Shown one piece after another: positions 18,375 through 25,813 of a DNA stretch of 64,000 nt (positions within the stretch are counted from its first letter, which is position 1; every line of letters starts with the position of its first letter). The notes beneath the pieces are model-generated. The model was not told where the DNA came from. It saw only the letters and a program-made list of their open reading frames with translations, and made no database searches. This DNA is from Planobispora longispora. GTDB lineage: Bacteria > Actinomycetota > Actinomycetes > Streptosporangiales > Streptosporangiaceae. A program made the position numbers and the translations under genes. The stretch is taken from the NCBI RefSeq assembly GCF_016863135.1, contig NZ_BOOH01000001.1, positions 306,952 to 370,951 of the forward strand, in the 5' to 3' direction.

Positions 18375-19502
18375 ATGTCCGTGTTGAAGGAGGTACGTTT
18401 CGCGCCGGAGCAGCACCCGGCGGAGCTGCCGATGAACATCTGGCTCGACGACGCCGACAGCCCCGCCGACGTCATCGACGCCCTCGCGCTGTCCCCGTTC
18501 GCCACCGGCTCCCAGCCCTGGGCCCGTACGGCGAACCTGGAGCGGGTCCGCTCCGACGCCCCGCTCATGCCCGCCGGCGGGACGCTCGTCCGGGCGGCCC
18601 GCGACGACGACGGCCGGGAGTCGCAGCTGGTGACCGGGGAGGGCTGGACGCTGCGCGTGATCCGGTACCGGAACCGGTCCGCCACCCTCAGCGTGACCGC
18701 GGTCAGCGAGGATCTCGCCCGGACGGTGATCGCCGAGATCTCCGAGGGGGCGACGGAGCCCGCCCCGGAGAGCGACCACGTCGAGATGGGCTTCTGGTGG
18801 CACAACGGCCACGGCAGCCGCCGCTCCGGCAAGCCGATCACCGCCTCCCCGTGGGCGGAGGTGCGCGGCAACTACGCCAGGTCCCTGCACACCCCGCTCT
18901 CCCGGCTGATGGCCCTCACCCCGGACGACATCCACGGCCGTCTGCTCCTGCTGCACGGTCCGCCCGGCACCGGCAAGACCACGCTGCTGCGCACCCTCGC
19001 CCGCCAGTGGCGGTCGTGGTGCCAGGTGGACTGCGTGCTCGACCCGGAGCGGCTGTTCGGCTCCCCCGGCTACCTGATGGAGGTGGCCGTCGGCGCCGAC
19101 TCCCACCACGACGGCGAGGACGGCGAGGACGGCAAGAAGTGGCGCCTGCTGGTGCTGGAGGACTGCGACGAGCTGATCAGGGGCGGCGCCAAGGAGGCGG
19201 CGGGCCAGGGGCTGTCCCGCCTGCTCAACCTGACCGACGGCCTCCTCGGCCAGGGCCGCGACGTCCTGGTGGCCGTCACCACGAACGAGGATCTGGCCCG
19301 CCTCCACCCGGCGGTGGTCCGTCCGGGCCGCTGCCTGGCCCAGGTCGAGGTGGGCGCCCTCCCGTACGACGAGGCGGCCGCCTGGCTCGGCGCCGCCGAG
19401 GGCCTCTCCCCCTCGGGAGCCACCCTCGCCGAGCTGTTCGCCCTCCGCGACGGCGTGACCGCCCAGACCCCCGCCCCCGACACCACCGGCCTCTACCTCT
19501 AG
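18375..19502 (+). CDS. AAA-type ATPase, DUF5925-like
   Basis: A 375-residue cytoplasmic ATPase. The first 130 residues are a mixed alpha/beta region resembling DUF5925 proteins of actinobacteria. The AAA module follows, with Walker A GPPGTGKTTLL, Walker B LLVLEDCDEL, sensor 1 VAVTTNEDL and an arginine-finger-like HPAVVRPGRC. A polar insert HHDGEDGEDGKK lies between Walker A and B. The ATG giving MSVLKEVRF is the likely start, although no strong ribosome site is visible. It lies between a membrane kinase and an FHA-monooxygenase in the same direction, with gaps of roughly 120 bp on each side. Function unknown. Confidence 0.85.
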   Translation: MSVLKEVRFAPEQHPAELPMNIWLDDADSPADVIDALALSPFATGSQPWARTANLERVRSDAPLMPAGGTLVRAARDDDGRESQLVTGEGWTLRVIRYRNRSATLSVTAVSEDLARTVIAEISEGATEPAPESDHVEMGFWWHNGHGSRRSGKPITASPWAEVRGNYARSLHTPLSRLMALTPDDIHGRLLLLHGPPGTGKTTLLRTLARQWRSWCQVDCVLDPERLFGSPGYLMEVAVGADSHHDGEDGEDGKKWRLLVLEDCDELIRGGAKEAAGQGLSRLLNLTDGLLGQGRDVLVAVTTNEDLARLHPAVVRPGRCLAQVEVGALPYDEAAAWLGAAEGLSPSGATLAELFALRDGVTAQTPAPDTTGLYL

Positions 19503-19624
19503 GACCTGCCCGGGCGCCTCCGGGGCCGCCCGGGCGCCTCCGGACGGGCGAGTCCTGAGCCGGCTGGAGCCGTGTGCGTATTTTTCAGCGGTACGGCCGG
19601 GCACGCTCGCTCACGATGGGACCC

Positions 19625-21595
19625 ATGCCTCCTGTCATCGTCGGAGACGACGGCCCGCTCTCCGGTCAACGCTTCACGCTCGGCGGCACGCCCACCACCT
19701 TCGGCCGCGGGCCCGCCTCCAGCGTGGTGATCGCCAGCAGACGCGCTTCACGCTGCCACGCGGAAGTGCGGCACGAGGGCGGGCGCTACGTCCTGCACGA
19801 CCTGGGCAGCCGGAACGGAACCCTGGTCAACGGCGTGCGCGTGACATCGCACGTGCTCCAGCCGGGCGACCTGATCATGATCGGCGAAGAGCGCTTCCGC
19901 TTCCTGGCAGCCGACGAGGCCGTCGACGGAGCCGTCGACGGGGCAGCCGACGGGGCCGCCACGCTCCTCGACCCATCGCTTCCGGTCCTGAGGGTGTCGA
20001 TCTCGGGCGGCGGTCCCGTCGGACTGAGCCTCGCGCTCCTCCTGGAGGACCTCATGGGCCCGCGGGTCGCCGTCACCGTCTACGACGGGCGCTGGACGGA
20101 GAAGGACTCGCGGATCGTGTGGAAGGGGCAGGCCGAGGGCAACGTCCGCCGCCAGCAGGTCGTCACGGTCCAGAGCCGCCAGTACCTGAATCTCCCCGGA
20201 CCGGTGCAGGAGCGGCTGTTCACCCCCGGGGCGTACTCCGAGATGTGGCCCGCCGGCCCCGACTCCATCCGCGGCCACGCGCCGCGCAACCTCCGCATCG
20301 CCGCCATCGAGGACAGGCTGCTGGAGCTGGCCGGCGACAAGCCCGGTCGCATCCGGCTCGTCCCCGCCCGCTTCTCGCCCGAGGAGCACGGCGAGAGCGT
20401 GAAACAGGAGCACGTGCTGGCCATTTGCGAGGGTGGGCGGTCGCGCACGCGGGAGCACTTCGCCGGCAAGTTCGGCGCCGCGGACAGCTCCATCTACTCC
20501 CTGGACGGCCGGCACCTGCAGGACGTCGTGCTGGGATTGCGGGTGCGGTCCGGCCTGCCCGACGCCATGAGCGTCCTGCTGACCGTGGCCCAGAACCGCT
20601 TCCTGCTGAACGCCCTGGACGGCGAGGGCTTCCTCAACATGCGTCTCACCGACGAGGAGGCCATGGAGGTCATCGGGATCGATCCCGTCCGTCACGTCTT
20701 CGAGCAGTGCGTCGCCGCCAGCCCCTGCATGATGGGACGCAACGACCACGGCGAGTTCCGCTGCTCCACCCACGGCACGCTGTTCCTGCCCGCTCTGCTC
20801 AAGGGCTCCGCCCTGTGGCGGCGGGTCAAGGAGGGACTGGTCATGTTCGGCGTGCGGGAGAGCGACCTGAGCGCCGTCACCGCTTTCCGGCTCGACATGG
20901 TGCAGCGGCCGCGGTTCACCGCGCGCCTGCACGCGCCGACCGCGTCCACGCCGGGCACGTACGGCTTCCTGCTCGGCGACGCGGCCAACGCCATCCACTT
21001 CTGGCCGGGCCGTGGCCTCAACAGCGGGCTGGCCTCGGCCATCTCGCTGGCCCGCTCGCTCAGCCAGGCCTGGCGCGGGCACCCCTTGCGCGACGCGGAC
21101 TTCATCCGGCACGAGGCGGCCATGGCGATGCTCCAGTACCGGCACAAGAGCCGCGCCTGGCAGGCGATGGTCACCACCGATGAGCACGGCGTCACCCGGG
21201 CCATCAAGGACGACATCGCCACGGCCCTCGCGGGCGGGGGCGAGGACGCGCAGGCGACGCGGGAGGCCGACGTCGAAGTGCTCATGGAGCGGCTGCGGCG
21301 TATCCGGACCCGCCTGACCCGGCGCGTCACCGGCCTGCCCGACGACGCCTCCCTCCGCGCCCACCTCGGCGAACTGTCCGCTGAGACCCTGCGCACCCTG
21401 GTCGTCAGCGGCGCGTGGGACACCCTGGTCATGGGCGGCGAAGAGGTCGACATCGACATCTTCTACCGCCAGGAGCCCGCGGGCGCCGGCCGCGGGGAAC
21501 CGCCGTGGGCGCCGCGGCTGGCTCGCGAGCGTGATGAGCACACGAAGGTGATGGCCAGGGGAACCGTCAGGGCGCTCGCACGGGCTCAGCGCTAG
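19625..21595 (+). CDS. FHA domain fused to a FAD-dependent monooxygenase-like domain
   Basis: About 656 residues. Residues 1-95 are a forkhead-associated domain with the phosphothreonine pocket residues FGRGP, ASRCHAEV and LGSRNGTLVNG. After a short Ala/Asp/Gly linker comes a large flavoprotein of the p-hydroxybenzoate hydroxylase class. It has a dinucleotide fold SISGGGPVGLSLALLLED near residue 120 and the FAD-ribityl motif YGFLLGDAANAIHFWPGRGLNSGL near residue 450, plus a helical C-terminus. FHA domains read phosphothreonine, so a kinase signal could recruit or gate the oxidase. I find no signal peptide. The start is uncertain: ATG 19616, ATG 19625 and GTG 19574 are in frame; 19625 has GGGA upstream. 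Confidence 0.85.
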   Translation: MPPVIVGDDGPLSGQRFTLGGTPTTFGRGPASSVVIASRRASRCHAEVRHEGGRYVLHDLGSRNGTLVNGVRVTSHVLQPGDLIMIGEERFRFLAADEAVDGAVDGAADGAATLLDPSLPVLRVSISGGGPVGLSLALLLEDLMGPRVAVTVYDGRWTEKDSRIVWKGQAEGNVRRQQVVTVQSRQYLNLPGPVQERLFTPGAYSEMWPAGPDSIRGHAPRNLRIAAIEDRLLELAGDKPGRIRLVPARFSPEEHGESVKQEHVLAICEGGRSRTREHFAGKFGAADSSIYSLDGRHLQDVVLGLRVRSGLPDAMSVLLTVAQNRFLLNALDGEGFLNMRLTDEEAMEVIGIDPVRHVFEQCVAASPCMMGRNDHGEFRCSTHGTLFLPALLKGSALWRRVKEGLVMFGVRESDLSAVTAFRLDMVQRPRFTARLHAPTASTPGTYGFLLGDAANAIHFWPGRGLNSGLASAISLARSLSQAWRGHPLRDADFIRHEAAMAMLQYRHKSRAWQAMVTTDEHGVTRAIKDDIATALAGGGEDAQATREADVEVLMERLRRIRTRLTRRVTGLPDDASLRAHLGELSAETLRTLVVSGAWDTLVMGGEEVDIDIFYRQEPAGAGRGEPPWAPRLARERDEHTKVMARGTVRALARAQR

Positions 21596-21686
21596 GGTCA
21601 CGCCTCGCCGTACCCGCTCCCAGGTTCAGGACCCACCCGTCCAGGACCTGCCCGGAGCCCGGGGCGTCCGGCCCGGCGGGGTCGCC

Positions 21687-22256
21687 TCACACCTGCCCGG
21701 TGGGCATCGCCACGATCTGCGGGAAGTTGACGTGCCGGGGACGGGCGACGGTGAAGGCGATCAGTTCCGCCAGGTCGGCGTCCGACAGCCAGTCGAAGGC
21801 CTCGCGCCAGTCGTCGATCGCCGCGTTCACGTCCGGGTGGTCGACGTGTCCCTGCAGCTCGGTGGCCACCAGGCCGGGCTCGATGCTGGTCACGCGGACC
21901 TTCCGCGGGCCGAGCTCCGCGCGCAGGTTGCGGGAGAAGTGGGACAGGGCGGCCTTCGTCGCGCAGTAGACCGCGAAGCTCGGGAAGACGCCGTGGGCCG
22001 CGACCGAGGAGATGTTGACCAGGTCGGCGGTACGGCCGTCGGCCGCGGCGGCCAGCAGGTCCGGCAGGAAGACGTCGACCACGCGCAGCGCGCCGGAGAG
22101 GTTGGTGTCGATCATGCGCTGCCACTCGCCGGCGCGGCCGTCGGCGAAGGGCGCGGCCAGCATCACGCCGGCGTTGTTGACCACCAGGTCGACCCGGCCG
22201 AGCCCGTCGGCGATGATGAGGCGGATGCGCGCTCTCATACTGGACACCGTGAACAT
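21687..22256 (-). pseudogene. Short-chain dehydrogenase/reductase missing its N-terminus
   Basis: The readable 189 residues match the C-terminal three quarters of a classical SDR: VVNNAGVM, the catalytic Ser in VNISSVAAHG, and YCATKAAL with the Tyr and Lys of the active site, then EPGLVATEL. The first strand and TGxxxGxG cofactor loop, about 60-70 residues, are absent. The reading frame instead runs straight into the first codons of the divergent XRE gene, overlapping it by 8 bp, so no promoter or leader can fit. I infer a deletion removed the 5' end. The remaining frame is undamaged, so the event looks recent. Confidence 0.75.
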
Positions 22257-23142
22257 GCGCGCGGATCTGGCCGAGTTCCTGCGGACCCGCCGGGCCCGGC
22301 TGCGGCCCGAGGATGTGGGGCTGCAGCCGTTCGGCGGCGCCCGCCGCCGCGTCCCCGGGCTGCGCAGGGAGGAGCTGGCCCAGCTCGCCGGGGTGAGCGT
22401 GGACTACTACGTGCGGCTGGAGCAGGGCCGTACGAACAACGTCTCCGAGGAGATCCTGGAGGCGGTGGCGCGTGCGCTGCGGCTGGACGAGGCCGAGCGC
22501 GCGCACCTGCGCAACCTCGCCCGCCCGGCGCCCGCGCGGCGCCGTCCCGCACCTCGCCCGGAGCGGGTTCGCCCGGGGCTGCGGCGTCTGCTGGACATGG
22601 CCGAGGGCATCCCCGCCTACGTCATCGGGCGCCGCGGTGACGTGCTCGCCTGGAACCGGATGGCCGCCGCGGCGTTCCTCGACTTCGGCGCGCTGCCGCC
22701 GGCGGAGCGCAACTGGGCACGGATGATCTTCCTGAACGAGGACGTCCGCGCGCTGTTCGCCGACTGGCGGGCCAAGGGGCAGGAGACGGTGGCCTACCTG
22801 CGCCTGCGGGCCGGGGCCTACCCGGACGACCCCGAACTGGCCGCGCTGGTCGGCGAGCTGTCGGTCAAGAGTGAGGACTTCCGCAGGTGGTGGGCGCACC
22901 ACAACGTCAAGGACAAGACCAACGGCCGCAAGGTGCTGCGCAATCCGCTGGTCGGCGAGCTCGTACTGGACTACGAGTCGCTGCGCCTGCCCGACGACCC
23001 CGACCAGGTGCTCGTCGTCTACACCGCCGAGGCCGGCTCCCCCTCGGAGACCTCGCTGCGGCTGCTGGGCAGCTGGCGCGCGCGGGAGCCCGGCCGGCCG
23101 GGACCGCGCCGGGCCGGGACCGCGCCCTCCGTCAGGGGGTGA
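22249..23142 (+). CDS. XRE-family regulator with MmyB-like sensor domain
   Basis: A 297-residue regulator. The helix-turn-helix lies in the first 85 residues, with RRARLRPEDVGL, RRRVPGLRREELAQLAGVSVDYYVRLEQG and RALRLDEAERAHLRNLA. The C-terminal MmyB-type domain, known to bind fatty-acid-like ligands in relatives, shows WNRMAAAAF, RNWARMIFL and RRWWAHHNV. The start is GTG 22249 or ATG 22255. CATACT at 22236-22241 ends 7 nt before the GTG, suggesting a leaderless mRNA. In actinomycetes such regulators are often divergent from an SDR gene they control; here that SDR is truncated. The 3' end overlaps the convergent membrane-protein gene by 11 bp. Confidence 0.93.
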   Translation: MNMRADLAEFLRTRRARLRPEDVGLQPFGGARRRVPGLRREELAQLAGVSVDYYVRLEQGRTNNVSEEILEAVARALRLDEAERAHLRNLARPAPARRRPAPRPERVRPGLRRLLDMAEGIPAYVIGRRGDVLAWNRMAAAAFLDFGALPPAERNWARMIFLNEDVRALFADWRAKGQETVAYLRLRAGAYPDDPELAALVGELSVKSEDFRRWWAHHNVKDKTNGRKVLRNPLVGELVLDYESLRLPDDPDQVLVVYTAEAGSPSETSLRLLGSWRAREPGRPGPRRAGTAPSVRG

Positions 23143-23668
23143 GCCGTTCGACGTATGCGGTGACGTCCTCCCGGCTGCTCCACCCGCCGGTCAGCTGGAC
23201 CTCTCCACCGGTGATCGGCTCCAGGACGGCCGGAGTGCTGATGATCTTCCCGTCCACGACGAGGGCGATCTGGTTGCGGGGGTCGGGCTCCGCCGCCAGG
23301 CGGCCGGTCAGCTCGGCGAACGCGGCGCCGTCGGCGGGGGTGAGGGAGACGAGAAGCGCCCACTCGACCCCGTCCAAATCTGCTTCCCGCACCTCCCTGG
23401 CCTGCCTGACCGTCATCCCCTCGCCCAGCCGGTAGCACGTGCCGCTCTCGTCTCCCGGCAGCTCCGCACCGGTGCAGGAGTCTCTGTACTCGACTTCCAG
23501 CACGGGCCGGAAGACGAGCGGGGTGGAGAGGGTGAAGGGGGGCTTGTCCGCGGCGGGACGGTTCAGCACGACGACCGCCACGACCGCCGCCGCGGCGACC
23601 AGGATCGCCGCGCTCACGACGATCAGCGCCGTCCTGCGCCGAGGCCGGGGAAGTGTTCTCTTCATCAT
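23132..23668 (-). CDS. Membrane-anchored SecD P1-head-like protein
   Basis: A 178-residue protein with a basic N-terminus (MMKRTLPRPRRR), one transmembrane helix (IVVSAAILVAAAAVVAVVVL) and an outer domain. The outer part resembles the P1 head subdomain of SecD: FRPVLEVE, VEWALLVSLTPADGAAFAELTGRLA, and NQIALVVDGKIISTPAVLEPITGGEVQLTGG. The channel-forming helices of SecDF are absent, so it is a stand-alone head rather than a translocase. One Cys pair (DSCTGAELPGDESGTC) may form a disulfide. GGAG lies 5 nt before the ATG. Similar short proteins occur in actinomycetes; the role is unknown. Confidence 0.8.
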   Translation of the reverse strand: MMKRTLPRPRRRTALIVVSAAILVAAAAVVAVVVLNRPAADKPPFTLSTPLVFRPVLEVEYRDSCTGAELPGDESGTCYRLGEGMTVRQAREVREADLDGVEWALLVSLTPADGAAFAELTGRLAAEPDPRNQIALVVDGKIISTPAVLEPITGGEVQLTGGWSSREDVTAYVERLTP

Positions 23669-23905
23669 CGCTCCATGAGGTGACGACCGGCCGCCGGCGA
23701 CGACGCGAGCGGACACGGGTCGTCCTTCGCGCGCGCTCGGCTCAGTGGGAGGAACACGAAAGGTAGTCCGCGCCGCGCCGCACGGCGTCCCTCCCGCGGG
23801 TGACGGCGGCTCCGCCACCCGGCCGACCGGGAATCGTGTTGCGGTCGCCGCAGGCGCCGTGGCAGCGTTCGGACGACGCGTCCAGCCCGATCCGGGAGGT
23901 CGATC

Positions 23906-24315
23906 GTGGCGACCGAGGTTCTCGGCGAGTCCCCTGCCGCCGTTCCGACCGCGGAGCGCACCGGGGCCTGAGCCCTCTCGCCGCCGACCGCCGACTCACC
24001 GGCCCCGAAGGACGGCCCACCACGGTCCTGCGCCACGGCGACACCGTGCTGCGCCCGGCCGGGCCGTGGACCCCCGCCGCGCATGCCCTGCTCCATCATC
24101 TGGAGCGCGTCGGATTCACCGGCAGCCCGCGCGTCGTCGGCACCGCCCGGCTGAACGCGCAGCTCCACGACGACGACGTCGCCGAAGCCGTACAGGCCCG
24201 GATCACGCCCGAGTCCGCCGATGCCGAACCGCTCTGGGCGGTGGCCTGGCGGGCACGGTCCGCGGCCTGGATGATCCGCCACCGCCCGCTCCTCGAACGC
24301 GCCGTCACGACCTGA
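23906..24315 (+). pseudogene. Remnant of an aminoglycoside phosphotransferase-like gene
   Basis: A GTG start with a GGGAGG site opens a frame that stops after 21 codons at 23971. A second frame then carries TTVLRHGDTVLRPAGPWTPAAHALLHHLERVGF, typical of the N-terminus of actinobacterial APH-family kinases. This jumps directly to EPLWAVAWRARSAAWMIRHRPLLERAVTT, which resembles the family C-terminus. The ATP-binding core and the HGD catalytic motif between them are missing. So both a frameshift and an internal deletion of probably about 200 codons are inferred. Its 3' end overlaps the convergent DUF1772 gene by 11 bp. Confidence 0.6.
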
Positions 24316-24811
24316 CCTCGATCGCCCCGGGCGTCCCGGCTCGTGAAACCGGCCGGACGACGACGGCGATGGCGATGAGCAGTGCGAATGCGGCCAGCGC
24401 GGCCAGTGTGCGGAGGGTGTGGAACAGCTCCCATCGCTGGATGATCTCGGCGTGTCCGGCCGGGACCGCGCCGGCCGCCCACTGCCGGAAGTGCGCGTGC
24501 AGCGGGATGTTGCCGAACACGGTGATCAGCAGCGCGGTCAGCGTCAGCGCCCCGGCGCCGAGCGCCAGCCGCCGCGACCGGCCCCGGGCGGCGATCGCCA
24601 GGCCGAAGGAGGTGAGGATGGCCAGCGCCATCGTGCTCTGCATGACCGGTTCGTTGACCTTCATCATCATGGTGTGGAAGGTCAGGCGCACATCCATCGG
24701 GACGGCCCTGAAGGTGGGGATCACGTTGGCCGCGCCGTACCCGAAGGCGCCCGCGAGCAGCCCCGTGGCCAGCAACGCGGCCCCGTGGACATATCCGGCT
24801 GAGGTTCTCAT
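24305..24811 (-). CDS. DUF1772 (anthrone oxygenase-like) membrane protein
   Basis: A 168-residue membrane protein with four predicted helices: residues 7-27, 52-75, 83-104 and 135-155. The pattern matches DUF1772: an N-terminal GLLAGAFGYGAANVIPTF, a middle VNEPVMQSTMALAI, and the signature FGNIPLHAHFRQWAAGAVPAGHAEIIQRWELFHTLRT. Some members act as cofactor-free oxygenases on anthrones, but most are uncharacterised, so no substrate is assigned. The start giving MRTSAGYVHG is preceded by a GGAGG-like site about 16 nt upstream. Confidence 0.85.
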   Translation of the reverse strand: MRTSAGYVHGAALLATGLLAGAFGYGAANVIPTFRAVPMDVRLTFHTMMMKVNEPVMQSTMALAILTSFGLAIAARGRSRRLALGAGALTLTALLITVFGNIPLHAHFRQWAAGAVPAGHAEIIQRWELFHTLRTLAALAAFALLIAIAVVVRPVSRAGTPGAIEVRS

Positions 24812-24928
24812 GATCCGCAATCGTCCTCCGGCCGCCGGCCGGGGGCGTCCCCTCCGGGGATCATCCGCCGCTACCACGGTCGGCGCAGCCTCCGGCCGGG
24901 CTACGCCCCCGGGAGTAGCGACGATTCA

Positions 24929-25813
24929 TCAGCCGAGGCTGAGCAGCAGGGCCAGGGCGAGGGCGAGCAGGAGGGAGTCGAGCCGGTCCAGCAGCCCTCC
25001 CGCGCCCACCAGCCAGGAGGCCGAGTCCTTGACCTCGGCGCCCCGCTTGACCATCGACTCCAGCAGGTCGCCCAGCGGGGCGCCGAACGCCGCTGCCGTC
25101 GCCAGGGCGGGGGTGAACGCGTCCAGCAGCGCCAGCACCCCCAGGCCCGCGGCGGTCCCGGTCAGGACGCCGCTCCAGTGCTTGGCCGGTGACAGCGGCG
25201 AAAGACGCGGCCCGCCCAGCAGACGGCCGCCGAACGAGGCGGTGATGTCGGCGACCGACACCGCGGCGAACAGCGCCAGGGCGGCCGGGCCGAGCAGGAC
25301 CACCCCGATCAACGGCGCGAACCAGACGACACCGAGCACGCCCAGGCACAGCCGCTTCAGCCCGCCGGCCGCGTCACCGGCGAACAGCGGGACCAGGGCG
25401 ACGCTCAGGACGGCGCCGCCGAACACGCGGGGCGACTGCGCCGGGGCCAGCCAGGCGGTCACCGGCAGCGCGGCCACGGCGGTGGCGAGCATCACGCGGT
25501 CCGGCCGGGGCAGCCGGGTCAGCAGGCCGTACTCGGCGGCGCACACCACGCCCACCGCAGCGGCGAGGGCCGCGGCCCCGCCGGGGCCCGCGTGCAGGAT
25601 GGCGATCACCACCGGTACGGCCACCGCCCAGACGCACCACCGCAGGATGTACTCCCGCCGCCGGGACAACGCGACGGCGATGCCGCCGATCACGAGCGCG
25701 CCGGCGATGTAGGGGATCAGGTCGCCGACGCCGGTCACCCCACCGCCCATCACATCGACGTCCATCACATCGACGTCCATCACATCGACGCCCGTCGTCC
25801 CGCCGCCCGTCAC
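24929..25813 (-). CDS. Phosphatidate cytidylyltransferase-like membrane enzyme (CdsA family)
   Basis: A 294-residue, very hydrophobic protein with about eight helices. The C-terminus has the CDP-diglyceride synthetase signature in degenerate form, ESMVKRGAEVKDSASWLVGAGGLLDRLDSLL, where housekeeping enzymes have KRxxxxKDxGxxxPGHGGxxDRxD; the central PGHGG is replaced by VGAGG. CdsA enzymes make CDP-diacylglycerol from phosphatidate and CTP. A GTG start overlaps the GNAT-aminotransferase stop as GTGA, so the two are coupled. The N-terminus contains three 15-bp repeats encoding VDVMD; a GTG after the repeats could be the true start. Its length and altered motif suggest a specialised paralogue acting on a non-standard lipid or alcohol phosphate. 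Confidence 0.82.
   Translation of the reverse strand: MTGGGTTGVDVMDVDVMDVDVMGGGVTGVGDLIPYIAGALVIGGIAVALSRRREYILRWCVWAVAVPVVIAILHAGPGGAAALAAAVGVVCAAEYGLLTRLPRPDRVMLATAVAALPVTAWLAPAQSPRVFGGAVLSVALVPLFAGDAAGGLKRLCLGVLGVVWFAPLIGVVLLGPAALALFAAVSVADITASFGGRLLGGPRLSPLSPAKHWSGVLTGTAAGLGVLALLDAFTPALATAAAFGAPLGDLLESMVKRGAEVKDSASWLVGAGGLLDRLDSLLLALALALLLSLG
25748..25792. repeat. Three 15-bp tandem repeats at the start of the CdsA-like gene
   Basis: Unit CATCACATCGACGTC, three copies, the last with one base changed. It encodes repeated VDVMD just inside the assigned start. The copies may instead be a leader if translation begins at the later GTG. Confidence 0.85.

Noticed and set aside
19503..19542. GCCCGGGCGCCTCCGG direct repeat as a terminator
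   Set aside because: The two copies are in direct, not inverted, orientation and no T-tract follows; probably a small duplication.
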